NCBI RefSeq assembly: GCF_022919835.1
Contig: NZ_CP095074.1
Location: forward strand, 1,550,001-1,614,000
DNA from: Halobacillus shinanisalinarum
GTDB taxonomy: Bacteria; Bacillota; Bacilli; Bacillales; Halobacillaceae
DNA: 64,000 bases
Direction: 5' to 3'
Positions 27,030 to 35,577 of this stretch are shown here, one piece after another (position 1 is the first letter of the stretch; the number at the start of each line of letters is the position of its first letter). Made by a program: the position numbers and the translations under genes. The notes under the pieces are model-generated. The model was not told the origin of the DNA, made no database searches, and worked only from the letters and a program-made list of their open reading frames with translations.

Positions 27030-27068
27030 GCGCAATCCTTTGCCCCAGAATTGCGCTCCGATAATTGA
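27030..27068 (+). repeat. array hairpin repeat, copy 9
   Basis: GCGCAATCCTTTGCCCCAGA continuing ATTGCGC forms a hairpin, followed by TCCGATAATTGAA. It lies 18 bases past the stop of the next small gene on minus and about 140 bases 5' of the esterase gene. Confidence 0.66.
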
Positions 27069-27085
27069 AAATAGTCTTATAACAT

Positions 27086-27376
27086 CTACTTTAACAGATC
27101 TTTTTTATTTAAGCCTTGTACATTTTCCTGTGACTTTGTTTCTGCAAAATTACAATATACAATCAGAGTAATTACATTTAGAATAATAGTAACGATGAGA
27201 AGAACTGCTGCGACGAACACCTTAACACCCATTATGTCCATAAGAGCAGACCAATCCTCAATCTTTACACGATTATAGCTATTGAAAATTTGGAAAAATA
27301 GTGAAATAGCACAAGCACTCATGCTCATAATGGACAATGCAACCCAATTATTATGAGCATGCTTTGTATACCGCAT
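27086..27376 (-). CDS. small two-span membrane protein
   Basis: The 96-residue frame has two hydrophobic segments (about residues 12-30 and 49-74) and a charged tail (KSQENVQGLNKKDLLK). I recognise no family. No ribosome site is visible before the ATG, where the sequence reads GCCTTTTTCTC, so the gene may be 5'-truncated or expressed poorly. It sits between array repeats 9 and 10. Confidence 0.5.
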   Translation of the reverse strand: MRYTKHAHNNWVALSIMSMSACAISLFFQIFNSYNRVKIEDWSALMDIMGVKVFVAAVLLIVTIILNVITLIVYCNFAETKSQENVQGLNKKDLLK

Positions 27377-27490
27377 GAGAAAAAGGCTACGGAACTAGAA
27401 GTTGTAATCGTATGGACCGAAAAGGGTAGCGAAGGCAGGCCTTTAAAAGAAACATTTACGTTTACTGAATAACTTTTGTAACCACAAACA

Positions 27491-27533
27491 GGGCGCTTTA
27501 CCTATATTCAAGGAAAGCACCCTTTAACGGAAC
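27491..27533 (+). repeat. array hairpin repeat, copy 10
   Basis: GGGCGCTTT pairs with AAAGCACCC across ACCTATATTCAAGG and is followed by TTTAACGGAAC, the full tail motif of the family. It lies about 40 bases past the stop of the flavin reductase gene. Confidence 0.72.
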
Positions 27534-27571
27534 ATCTATTTAGTATTTACCAAGATAATATTTTGTCTCAC

Positions 27572-28288
27572 TTAAATTGACAAATCAAATGATAAAAACT
27601 CAGGCAGTTCTTGTTCATGCTTGTCGAGCATAATCTGTTCCGGCTTGATGCCCTGCTCACGCAGTACTTCAATGTTCTGCACGAGGAATTCGTCGCTGCC
27701 GACAACATAGAAGAGTCCATCCTTGTCTGCAGCAAGATTTTTCACTTCTTCATAGTAGTCTTTACGGTTATCGACGAACTGTGATACGAACTTCTTGTCA
27801 GGTGCGGATTCAAAAATATCAGTGAATAAGAAATCTTTTGATGAATCGATGTTCAGGGAATGAATTTGATTGACGTTGTCATCACGTTCGAAATAATCAA
27901 GTACAAGCGGTCTGAAAGTTGCCAGGCCGACACCTGATGACAACAGGTAAACATTTTTGTCTTCCCTTTTAAGCGGTACATTCGAATGAGTTTTAAATAT
28001 TGCAACTTCATTGCCGACTTCAAGATTTCTTAAAATCGTTTTAAACTCAGAGCACTGCTCTCTGATACGTGTTGTGATACCGATTGAATTTTCGTGCGGT
28101 AAAGTGGAGATTGACATATGGCGAATCAAGCTGCGGTTTGGTTTATCTCCGGCATTAAAGCCTTCCAGTGCGAAGTGGGTGTGGGAACCTTCTTCCCATG
28201 TAAAGTCTTCCGGACAGTCGAGCAGGTACGTTTTAACCTCAGGTGTTTCTTCAATAATCTTATTTATTTTAGTCCAGTATATTTGCAT
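27572..28288 (-). CDS. ferredoxin-NADP-reductase-like flavoprotein, Fur-controlled
   Basis: The 238-residue protein has the two domains of the FNR superfamily: an FAD-binding barrel with RHMSIS (RxxS motif, about residue 57) and an NAD(P)-binding domain with LLSSGVGLATFRPLVL and FYVVGSDEFL. No iron-sulfur or haem domain is attached. Such enzymes pass electrons from NAD(P)H through a flavin. A Fur-box-like site over its promoter makes an iron-reducing or siderophore-release role plausible, which is inference. AAGGAG lies eight bases before the ATG. It is a single-gene unit of the array. Confidence 0.8.
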   Translation of the reverse strand: MQIYWTKINKIIEETPEVKTYLLDCPEDFTWEEGSHTHFALEGFNAGDKPNRSLIRHMSISTLPHENSIGITTRIREQCSEFKTILRNLEVGNEVAIFKTHSNVPLKREDKNVYLLSSGVGLATFRPLVLDYFERDDNVNQIHSLNIDSSKDFLFTDIFESAPDKKFVSQFVDNRKDYYEEVKNLAADKDGLFYVVGSDEFLVQNIEVLREQGIKPEQIMLDKHEQELPEFLSFDLSI

Positions 28289-28329
28289 TATATATTCTCC
28301 TTACTCAATTATATGTATCGTTACTATCT

Positions 28330-28358
28330 AATATACAATAAGTGATAACAATTCTCAA
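28330..28358 (-). promoter_or_regulatory. promoter with overlapping Fur box
   Basis: On the minus strand TTGAGA (28358-28353) and TATATT (28335-28330) are 17 bases apart, 42 bases upstream of the start codon. TGAGAATTGTTATCA at 28357-28343 overlaps the -35 box and matches the 7-1-7 Fur consensus TGATAATNATTATCA at all but about two positions. Iron-replete cells should therefore repress the gene. Confidence 0.68.
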
Positions 28359-28462
28359 TTAAACGGATTGATTATTTCAGATAATTCAGGAACGGCAAAA
28401 CCACTATCTCTTTCGTAATCAACATTTTTTTGTAATCTACTTTCAAAAGTATTTTTCTAGAT

Positions 28463-28526
28463 GATCGCCTTATTCCTCAAGAATGACCGCCGATCCTTAT
28501 TCCAGATAAGCGCCCGTAACGGAACA
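28463..28526 (+). repeat. array repeat, copy 11, tandem pair
   Basis: ATCGCCTTATTCCTCAAGAA is followed by a second unit, CGATCCTTATTCCAGATAAG, then CGCCCGTAACGGAAC. Two TTATTCC units lie back to back, ending in the family tail. It is 3' of the aldo/keto reductase gene. Confidence 0.68.
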
Positions 28527-28538
28527 ATTTTTAAAAAT

Positions 28539-28573
28539 AAAAGGCGGGTCTGCTTAAAACAGACCCGCCTTTT
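28539..28573. terminator. strong bidirectional terminator
   Basis: AAAAGGCGGGTCTG pairs with CAGACCCGCCTTTT over a 7-base loop, giving T runs on both strands. It ends transcription of the aldo/keto reductase gene. Confidence 0.85.
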
Positions 28574-28637
28574 ATCTATTGCTCAAAAATATCTAACTCT
28601 GATAGTGTGTTTTTAAGTTTATAGCATCCCACCGTAA

Positions 28638-28672
28638 ATACCCAGGAAGTCCCTGGACTACCAGACCCCGTT
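28638..28672. repeat. 35-bp repeat, copy 1 (partner 30041-30078)
   Basis: ATACCCAGGAAGTCCCTGGA followed by CTACCAGACCCCGTT recurs at 30041-30078 with about four changes. The two copies bracket the aldo/keto reductase gene and the empty region behind it, so the interval may have moved as a unit. Confidence 0.55.
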
Positions 28673-28688
28673 TCATATAGTGGCCTGT

Positions 28689-29543
28689 CTATACATATTC
28701 GTGATATTCGTTGGGGTCCTGCCCTTCTACACGGCCGGCTTCCCCTTTATCCAATGAATCAATTGTTTCAATATCCTCAGGGGTTAATTCAAAGTTGGTA
28801 TTATTGATATTATCTTTTTGATGCTTTGGATTACTCGATTTTGGAACAGCAAATACGCCGGCCTGATAGTTCCAGTTTAAAATGATCTGTGCCGGAGTTT
28901 TATCGTATTTATCCGCAATTTCTTTAATTGTGGCATTTTGCAGCACATCATTCAGATAACCCCGACCAAAAGGGCTCCAGGATTCAGTAAGAATACCCCG
29001 TTTTTCATCTTCTTCAACCATACGGTTATTATTAAAATACGGATGACGCTCCACCTGGTTTGTAGCAGGAGTCACACCTGTTTCTGCGATAATGTTGTCC
29101 AGATGTTCTGGTTCAAAGTTTGAAACACCGATAGTTCTGATTAATCCTTGTTTCTGAGCATCCACTAAAGCCTTCCAAGCTTCTACATATTTGCCGTCTT
29201 TGGGATTAGGCCAATGAATTAAATACTTGTCAAAATATTTTAATCCAGTGCGGCGTAAAGATTCCTGAATAAAGATAAACGCCTTATCGTATTCATGGTA
29301 AGAGCCAGGCAATTTCGTACTGATTAAAATTTCTTCTCTGGGCAGTGCGGATCGACGCACAGCTTCACCGACAATACCTTCATTATCATAGTTTGTTGAA
29401 GTATCGATTAAACGATACCCTGTGTTTAAGGCGTTTAAAATTTCAAATGTACCCTGATCACCGTTAATGCCGATCGTGCCTAATCCCACAAGTGGAAGCA
29501 CTGAGCCATCATTTAGAATAAAACTGTTATTACCAATAGTCAA
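28689..29543 (-). CDS. aldo/keto reductase
   Basis: From TTG 29543 (AAAGGAG eight bases upstream) the product is 284 residues, the normal AKR size; a longer frame upstream adds 25 non-family residues. The catalytic tetrad is visible: DTSTNYDNE (Asp and Tyr), the Lys in ISTKLPG and His in YLIHWPNP. NADPH-binding parts are IGVSNF and FAVPKSSNPKHQKDN. It is close to the YvgN/YtbE group that reduces methylglyoxal and other aldehydes. It is the last gene of the array, with its own strong terminator. Confidence 0.9.
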   Translation of the reverse strand: MTIGNNSFILNDGSVLPLVGLGTIGINGDQGTFEILNALNTGYRLIDTSTNYDNEGIVGEAVRRSALPREEILISTKLPGSYHEYDKAFIFIQESLRRTGLKYFDKYLIHWPNPKDGKYVEAWKALVDAQKQGLIRTIGVSNFEPEHLDNIIAETGVTPATNQVERHPYFNNNRMVEEDEKRGILTESWSPFGRGYLNDVLQNATIKEIADKYDKTPAQIILNWNYQAGVFAVPKSSNPKHQKDNINNTNFELTPEDIETIDSLDKGEAGRVEGQDPNEYHEYV

Positions 29544-30040
29544 AGTCACATCTCCTTTAAAACCTTTATAATGTAAGTTGATAATGATAGAAAAAGATAT
29601 TTCCTTCACGTCTGCCAATATAAAACCAACAGGCTGTCTTCACCAAACAGTGGTCCCGGTTAAAGTAGCTGCCGGTCAATCGTCAAGCTCAATCACATTA
29701 CAGTGTTTCATTTCATCTCTAACTGAGAAGTCCATAATTAATATACCCAATTAAAAAAAATCCTACACCACTAATCGTAACTGATTGATGGAGTGAGGAC
29801 CTCTTCGTAATAAATCATTTTATACATTCGAGCCGGCACAAATTAGAGCATAAAAAGAGTTTTCGAACTGGCGAGCAATGAGCAATCGCAATGATGTCTC
29901 TATTTTACTTCGCCATCAGGGGGCGCAAGACTGAACGAGCATTCCAATGGTCTGTTTCGGAAATAAAGCTTCCCCAAGCATATGGATTTCAACAGGGTAG
30001 ATCAGCATTTCGTTACTTCAGCAACCGACAGGCGGAACCA

Positions 30041-30078
30041 CGTACCCAAAAAGTCCTTGGACTACCAGACACCGTTGG
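30041..30078. repeat. 35-bp repeat, copy 2 (partner 28638-28672)
   Basis: CGTACCCAAAAAGTCCTTGG followed by ACTACCAGACACCGTTGG; same orientation as the first copy. Confidence 0.55.
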
Positions 30079-30151
30079 AAGTATTTATGAGCTATATGGA
30101 TGTAGGCAGGTTGTCTAGCTTATTTTGACAAACGAAGCCTTTAAATGTTGA

Positions 30152-30175
30152 CAGCTATTAGCTGGTATTATGGAA
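30152..30175 (+). repeat. TTAGCTGGTAT repeat, copy 3 of 3
   Basis: AGCTATTAGCTGGTATTATG followed by GAAT, the outermost copy of the block seen at 22072 and 23161. Here it is not preceded by a GCGCCC hairpin. Confidence 0.5.
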
Positions 30176-30779
30176 TAGCGTTATTACCATATTTTCGTCA
30201 TTTCTCACAATGCATTACTCAAGAATCTGGCCCGCTTGCGGTATAACCGTATATTACCTTTACCACAAGAAACCCCTTAGACAAATTACATCCAAAGAGG
30301 TAAAGCATCGCAACTTTATTCCAAATCTACATAAAACGGTTCACTTCACCCGAGGAAACTGACATCACATCACTTGTTTGATAGATTCCATTCCGTATTT
30401 GATTGAAGCTGCCCCCTTTGATAACCGTCAATACGAATACCATCAAGCCCCGAACTGGAAAGCAACGGATTCAATGTATTGATTCATGGAAACGTTCGAA
30501 TCGCCTCATCTTGTCCATTAAAGGAATCCTCCAAATCAATGATGGCTTTTATACTGGTTTTCACCTGATGAAGTATTTAACGTTTTTTTGAAAATGTCAT
30601 AGGAGTAGAGATCACTTATAGTTGCTCCTTAGGGTTACTCCAAGGTACGAGTAAAATACGACGTTAAGTTATACCATGGAGTAACAAACCCCTTTCAAAA
30701 TGGGAAAATACGGAATAATAAAAACATCAGGAATTAGTAAATGTACGGCTATAAGGTGTGTAAGAAGTGAAAGTGAAAC

Positions 30780-31802
30780 TTATTCCGGATCTTTTGTTTT
30801 AGCGAGTTTATGTTTATCTATCGTTCCCGGTGGTTGTTCTAAGCATCCATTACTAATCATGAGATCGGCCCCATCTTTCGCAAAGCGAGCGATCTCTAAA
30901 GAGAGCCGTTCATAATTTACCATAAGGTCGTTTCTTTGACTTGCAGCTGCTGCGGTTGCGTAATTCCCAGTCCCTGCCCCACTTAATAAACCCATATGAA
31001 AAAGAGCTAGTTTATCTGAAAATGGTGGCGTGGTTGAATCTGTTATACTCACATCAGATGAAGCAGGTGGCTGTATGTTGTTGTTCATAAGCGCCTTCAT
31101 AAAGATCTCAACATGTTTTTTTGAAATATCTGCTCCTCTCAACATCCATTTTTGAACCTGTTCATTCGGTGAAGTTTGAGCAAAACTAAGAGCTAATTTA
31201 TTTCCTATCATGTTGGTTTGAATGTTCATGAATAAATGAGATATTTCAACTGTGTTTAATGGCCGTTGCTTACCGACAACAGAATACCCATTTAAATATT
31301 TCTTTGAATCTACAAAATCCGTTCTTGTGGGATAGGCAATATATGGCGCTCTAACAAATAAGCCTTTTGAAAGGAGTACGTCTGAACTATTATCGTACAA
31401 ATCAGACGTTTCTTGCAGTCCTTCCATGAAATAGGCTCTTATATCTTTTCGAGCACTCATAGCCATAAAGCTGCTGTAGGCAAGTAATCCCACCTTAGCC
31501 ATATGATTGATGTAATGTAGCATAAACATGTCAGTAAAAAGTTTAGGGGCATTTCCATTTAAATCATGTTCTTTTGTAAAACCTGTCGGCAGCGGTAGCT
31601 CTTCAAGCTGGAAGATACTTGTTAGCTTCTTTATGTGAGTAGATGAAATGTCATAAGCAAACTGAACAATAGATCGAATTTCATCATCTTCTACATGTTT
31701 GAGAAAATAACTTAATACACATTTGGACATACTATCATTCATATACGAACTCCAAATAGAAGCTAATTCAGAAGAAGTTAGCTTTGTACGATTTTCCGTC
31801 AT
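30780..31802 (-). CDS. DUF3231 family protein
   Basis: This 340-residue protein consists of two similar helical halves, each starting with a TSSELASIW / LNTVEISHLF type segment and containing LLAYSSFMAMSARKD or GNKLALSFAQTSPNEQV. This is the two-domain, ferritin-like DUF3231 layout common in spore-forming Bacillaceae. Its biochemical role is unknown. GGAGGAATTTAATT precedes the ATG. It stands alone, with a hairpin terminator on the 5' side rather than after it. Confidence 0.8.
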   Translation of the reverse strand: MTENRTKLTSSELASIWSSYMNDSMSKCVLSYFLKHVEDDEIRSIVQFAYDISSTHIKKLTSIFQLEELPLPTGFTKEHDLNGNAPKLFTDMFMLHYINHMAKVGLLAYSSFMAMSARKDIRAYFMEGLQETSDLYDNSSDVLLSKGLFVRAPYIAYPTRTDFVDSKKYLNGYSVVGKQRPLNTVEISHLFMNIQTNMIGNKLALSFAQTSPNEQVQKWMLRGADISKKHVEIFMKALMNNNIQPPASSDVSITDSTTPPFSDKLALFHMGLLSGAGTGNYATAAAASQRNDLMVNYERLSLEIARFAKDGADLMISNGCLEQPPGTIDKHKLAKTKDPE

Positions 31803-32017
31803 AATTAAATTCCTCCAAAGAATAGGTATGGATTTATTCTTTGCGAAAAACTGTATATTATTACGATCAAATCCTGTGGAACTCTATATGGGATTTTATA
31901 GGTTTTGTACTTGCGGTAGCGCCAACGTCAACTTTTTATCACATATGACATATACCTTTTTATGGAAAACACAGGATAAGTCAATCTACATAGTTGATCT
32001 TTAAGGCACAAAAAACA

Positions 32018-32046
32018 GACACTCCTTCGTCACGCAAAAGAGTGTC
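32018..32046. terminator. bidirectional hairpin
   Basis: GACACTC pairs with GAGTGTC across a 15-base loop, with ATTTTTAT after it on plus and AAAAAAC before it. It insulates the DUF3231 gene from the HTH gene. Confidence 0.7.
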
Positions 32047-32359
32047 CATTTTTATGATGGGATTGAGGTCTTTCTTAAGATAAAGAGGATGACGAAAATG
32101 TTTGCCATTTTTCGTTTTTCATTCAACATTTCCAAAACTTCTGCTCTAATCGAACAGTATTTTTCTCCCCATACAAAAGAATAGTTCCAGAGTTTTTGGC
32201 AGCATCGAGTATGTATTTATCATTCTCAACAACCTACTGGTCCTTATGGGTTAGAAGCTTTTTAGGGTTTGTAGAAATCTTTAGTGTGGTATCGCATATT
32301 TCTGAATTCGTACTGGGGGTAAGTCACCGAAATTCTTTTTAGGAAAAGATAAAAAGCAC
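32047..32359. other. intergenic stretch with a minus-strand coding scrap
   Basis: On minus, roughly 32125-32295 reads TTLKISTNPKKLLTHKDQ, a stop, then VVENDKYILDAAKNSGTILL and a further few residues. It is protein-like but broken and not recognised; no start site is visible. Confidence 0.28.
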
Positions 32360-33067
32360 CTACTTACGGAAAATGGAGAAAAGCCAGCCCCAATTTCCTT
32401 TAGGTTTTTTCACCGATTCTTCTAAACGCTTGTTAAACTCATTTTGTGACCGCCATTCTTGTTTCTGTTCGTCCCGCATATTTTGTATTTCACTATGTAA
32501 GAATTCGTTTTTCTCTTTTTCTTGTTGCAGCAAATTTTCATATTGAGTCTTTTGTTGTTCCATTAATTTCTCAAGTTTGGTATTCATTTTTTGCGTAGAA
32601 TTTCCGACACCAGAACTGATAGCATGATGATCTTGCCGTAGTCGGGCAACGGTTGATTGAAGTTCAGAAACATTATTTGTCAGTTGGACATTCATCTCAC
32701 GTGAGGCTGCAAGTTCTTGGGATATAAACATTAAGAAGTCTTTTAATTGATGAGGATCATGGAATGAGTTGTCATATGTATCGGGTATTGCCACTTGTGT
32801 TTCACTAAACCCTTCTAATCTTGCTTTTTGTTGATTCGCAAGGTCTTTAGCTGTATCGTCAAAGGGATTGTCCGTATCGCGTAACGCTATAAGCGCTTCT
32901 ATGTCAGATCGCACAAATATACGCCGATGACCATCCTTGAAAAACTCATATCCATTTCGCTCTAAGACTTGTCCATATTTTCGGACTGTCGGTGTTGCAA
33001 TGTTCAATTCTTCTGCCACCTCTTTGGTAGAGAAAGCTCGTTCATTGGGTTTTATATCGTGTCGCAT
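32360..33067 (-). CDS. HTH protein with C-terminal coiled coil (DUF3967/plasmid type)
   Basis: The 235-residue protein has a MerR-like winged helix at the N-terminus (FSTKEVAEELNIATPTVRKY ... GHRRIFVRSDIEAL), a linker, and a long coiled coil from about residue 120 (LKDFLMFISQELAASREMN ... EQQKTQYENLLQQEKEKNE). It ends in a Trp-containing tail (WGWLFSIFRK) that might touch the membrane. Proteins of this build are frequent on Bacillus plasmids and in integrated plasmid DNA, and resemble RacA-type DNA-membrane tethers. AAGGAGGATCGAA precedes the ATG. No replication genes are nearby, so any link to plasmid maintenance is inference. Confidence 0.72.
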   Translation of the reverse strand: MRHDIKPNERAFSTKEVAEELNIATPTVRKYGQVLERNGYEFFKDGHRRIFVRSDIEALIALRDTDNPFDDTAKDLANQQKARLEGFSETQVAIPDTYDNSFHDPHQLKDFLMFISQELAASREMNVQLTNNVSELQSTVARLRQDHHAISSGVGNSTQKMNTKLEKLMEQQKTQYENLLQQEKEKNEFLHSEIQNMRDEQKQEWRSQNEFNKRLEESVKKPKGNWGWLFSIFRK

Positions 33068-33351
33068 TTCGATCCTCCTTCTCTACTAAATATGAAGGTT
33101 ATTCGATATTTTGGCAAGAGTATATCGCCCAGCGATTCGAAACCAAAAAGGAGTCTATAAACCCATGTTTTAAGGAATTATTGTAAATGGCGTTGTGCTA
33201 GTTGTAAGCAAGTTCCGCTTGTCCATATCGCTTACCATCGTTTACTCCTGCCTAGTAAATCATACAGCTTACTCCGAGCTTTTTAATTTCCTCAGAAGTT
33301 TGACGGGCTTTGTTTCTGTATATTTTTGGTAATTTAACCCTATTGGGAAAT
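33068..33351. other. intergenic, nothing identified
   Basis: This stretch of about 280 bases upstream of the HTH gene start contains no frame with a ribosome site, no hairpin and no repeat that I can identify. The promoter of the HTH gene must lie at its left end. Confidence 0.4.
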
Positions 33352-33468
33352 GACCTTTGTATAACAGATATTCATGTTACAAACGGGCAAGCTGAATTCG
33401 GTTTTTGGACGGATGCAAATACAAATAATTGGATTAATGTGGACGACGTAGAGTTTTTTAAGAATTAA
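33352..33468 (+). pseudogene. C-terminal end of an endo-galactanase/CBM protein
   Basis: The plus strand reads ITDIHVTNGQAEFGFWTDAN, then NNWINVDDVEFFKN and TAA. This is how extracellular GH53 arabinogalactan endo-galactanases and related enzymes with a terminal carbohydrate-binding domain end. No more than 38 residues are left. Its place next to ganA suggests that the ancestor carried a complete galactan-degrading locus (ganB-like plus ganA) and lost the secreted enzyme. Confidence 0.5.
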
Positions 33469-33506
33469 AGAAATGAAATTCCTAGAATTATAGAGAAGGA
33501 AACATA

Positions 33507-33557
33507 AAACCATACGATAATTGGGGCATGTATCCCCCCTCGGTTATCGTATGGTTT
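33507..33557. terminator. strong bidirectional terminator
   Basis: AAACCATACGATAA pairs with TTATCGTATGGTTT, a 14-bp stem with a loop of about 23 bases and flanking T or A runs. It ends the galactanase remnant on plus and the galactoside operon on minus. Confidence 0.85.
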
Positions 33558-33623
33558 GTTTTACTTACCCCTTCTGAAAGATGAGGTTTTGGATTAGCTA
33601 TCTAAGACGTACAGAAACAGCAG

Positions 33624-35576
33624 TCAGTGTTTAATAATTCGACTTTCAAAAGGTTGAAGGGAAATCTCTTGAAAGGATTTCATTTGATCACTATGATTCA
33701 TAATAAAAGTAAAAGTCTCTTCCACTGTATGACGGCGATAAACTTCAACGTCTTCATCCGATTCAACAAATGAAAGATCGTTAGACCCAATAATCTCCAT
33801 GGCTACACCATCCATCGTCTGTTCCCCAAGTCCTCCGCCGATGTAATAGACGTTCCCTTTTCCATACGTATTTCGGGTTACGGCAGCATATTGTCCATAG
33901 AGCCCGTCCTGATATCGAAAAAGAACCTCCGCCGTTTCAGCAACAATTAAATCTCTCCAAACCGCTACGCGCGAAGTTTCTCCATTATAGTCGCCCGTTC
34001 CTTCGACGGGTACGGTTCTTTCCTTTGTTAAAGATTCAACTTCTTCGATCTTTATTCCTGTTAATGAACGGACCGGGCCTGGGAGTGGCTGTTTGAAATG
34101 AATGTTGTTATCTTTATTCTTTAAGCCAGCTCGAAACGAAAAGACTACTGTTCCCCCTTTTTCCGCAAAGGCAGCTAACTGATCTGCCAATCTTTGATCG
34201 ATGATTTGCATAACCGGTACAAGGACAACTTTGTATGTTGAAAGGTCTCTGTCGCAAGGAATAACATCTATATGGGTATTCAAGGAATAAAACGGCCGAT
34301 ACAGACGCATCAGTTCTTCTTTAAAATCGAAATCTTTACTCTGACTTTGTGCACGCCAAGACCAAATATTGTCGTAATCATAGATGACGGCAATCTCGGA
34401 CTTGATAGGTGACTCAAGCACATCTTCATATGAAGAAATCTCATGGAATAACGATTGGACTTCTTTATACTTCCTTCCATACTGGTTATCTTGATCAATT
34501 ACTCCATAACAAAACTGCTCCGCTCCCTTTGTCATTCCTCGCCAACGGAAATAAAGCATATGATTGCAACCATGGGCAAATGCCTGATAAGACCACATTT
34601 TAGCTTGGTTCGGACGCGGCAAGTAACCAATCACATCGTGTCCCTGAGCTCCCATCAATTCCTCGACGATCCAAAAGTTTTTATCTAATAAGCCCCGGTT
34701 GAAATCAAGTGTCATCGCAATCTCAGCTGGTGGAATGGGTTCCTCCAGTCCACCCCACACCGGATAATTGTCGTAGGAAACAAAGTCCATGGGGCGAAGA
34801 TTTTCCGCATGATCGAACCATTTGTTGAAAAATCCTCCTGCGACGTTCGTGGTCACGCGCTGATGCGTTCCTTTATATTGTTTTACGATATTTGTCATGT
34901 CATGGGCGAAGCGATTGAGGGAAGCTGAACGGAACCTGGCCCAATCCAATTTTAACCCGGGATTATGTGTCGTGATGGTTGGTTTTGGAACGGGAATCTC
35001 AGTAAAATCATTGTACGTCTGTCCCCAAAAGACCGTTCCCCAGCGCTCATTTAAGCTGTAAATATCATGGTATTTCTCAGCCAGGAATTCATGGAACTTA
35101 GCATGACACTGATCACAGTAGCATTGGTCACTTCCCTCATGGCCGAACTCATTATCGACTTGCCATACCACAATCGCTTGTTCATGTTGATAGTGTTTGA
35201 CTAATTCCTTCGTGATGCGGGCACTATGTTCCCTGTAGGTATCCGAATGAAAGCAATATTGGCGGCGGCCGCCAAACACTCGCTTATGGCCATATTCATC
35301 TTCAGATAATATCGAAGGGTCTCTATCCGCCAGCCAAGCGGGGAAGGTTGCAGTCGGCGTACCGAACATCACATCCAACCCCTTCTCCTTCAATGAGTCA
35401 ATCACCATATCAAAATAAGAAAAATTAAATTGTCCGTCTTTCTTTTCCATCAGGTGCCAGGCAAACTCGCCGATTCGTACGATATTGGCCCCCATCTCTT
35501 TGATTCCTTGAATATCTTCTGTCACCATTTCCTTTGGCCAGTGTTCCGGATAATAATCTACCCCAAGATAGGTCAT
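33624..35576 (-). CDS. ganA: GH42 beta-galactosidase
   Basis: This 650-residue GH42 enzyme starts LGVDYYPEHWPKEM, characteristic of the family. The acid/base Glu is in VWQVDNEFGHE (about residue 145), followed by the zinc-type cysteine cluster CYCDQC; the nucleophile Glu is in WIVEELMGAQG (about residue 300). The trimerisation domain and C-terminal beta domain are present, and length is typical. No signal peptide is seen, so it acts in the cytoplasm on imported galactosides or galacto-oligosaccharides and releases galactose for the galK/T/E genes upstream in the same operon. AGGAGGTTTGTAAG precedes the ATG. Confidence 0.93.
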   Translation of the reverse strand: MTYLGVDYYPEHWPKEMVTEDIQGIKEMGANIVRIGEFAWHLMEKKDGQFNFSYFDMVIDSLKEKGLDVMFGTPTATFPAWLADRDPSILSEDEYGHKRVFGGRRQYCFHSDTYREHSARITKELVKHYQHEQAIVVWQVDNEFGHEGSDQCYCDQCHAKFHEFLAEKYHDIYSLNERWGTVFWGQTYNDFTEIPVPKPTITTHNPGLKLDWARFRSASLNRFAHDMTNIVKQYKGTHQRVTTNVAGGFFNKWFDHAENLRPMDFVSYDNYPVWGGLEEPIPPAEIAMTLDFNRGLLDKNFWIVEELMGAQGHDVIGYLPRPNQAKMWSYQAFAHGCNHMLYFRWRGMTKGAEQFCYGVIDQDNQYGRKYKEVQSLFHEISSYEDVLESPIKSEIAVIYDYDNIWSWRAQSQSKDFDFKEELMRLYRPFYSLNTHIDVIPCDRDLSTYKVVLVPVMQIIDQRLADQLAAFAEKGGTVVFSFRAGLKNKDNNIHFKQPLPGPVRSLTGIKIEEVESLTKERTVPVEGTGDYNGETSRVAVWRDLIVAETAEVLFRYQDGLYGQYAAVTRNTYGKGNVYYIGGGLGEQTMDGVAMEIIGSNDLSFVESDEDVEVYRRHTVEETFTFIMNHSDQMKSFQEISLQPFESRIIKH

Positions 35577-35577
35577 C

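Larger units (their letters stand above)
29619..30779. other. 1.1-kb region without an intact gene
   Basis: The short frames here (29891-30118, 30403-30591) have no ribosome site or known motif. Repeat copies occur at 30041-30078 and 30152-30175. On minus, about 30460-30560 reads AIIDLEDSFNGQDEAIRTF, a protein-like scrap that I cannot place securely. The region looks like decayed genes plus repeat debris at the edge of the array. Confidence 0.4.

Noticed and set aside
18195..28526. CRISPR array
   Set aside because: The repeats are diverged, hundreds of bases apart and separated by genes; there are no regular spacers and no cas genes.
18195..28526. Classical class 1-type integron
   Set aside because: No tyrosine integrase gene is present in the window and the repeats lack a convincing pair of RYYYAAC/GTTRRRY boxes, so only the weaker cassette-like description is kept.
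29891..30118. 75-codon plus-strand frame
   Set aside because: No translation signal and overlap with a 35-bp dispersed repeat.
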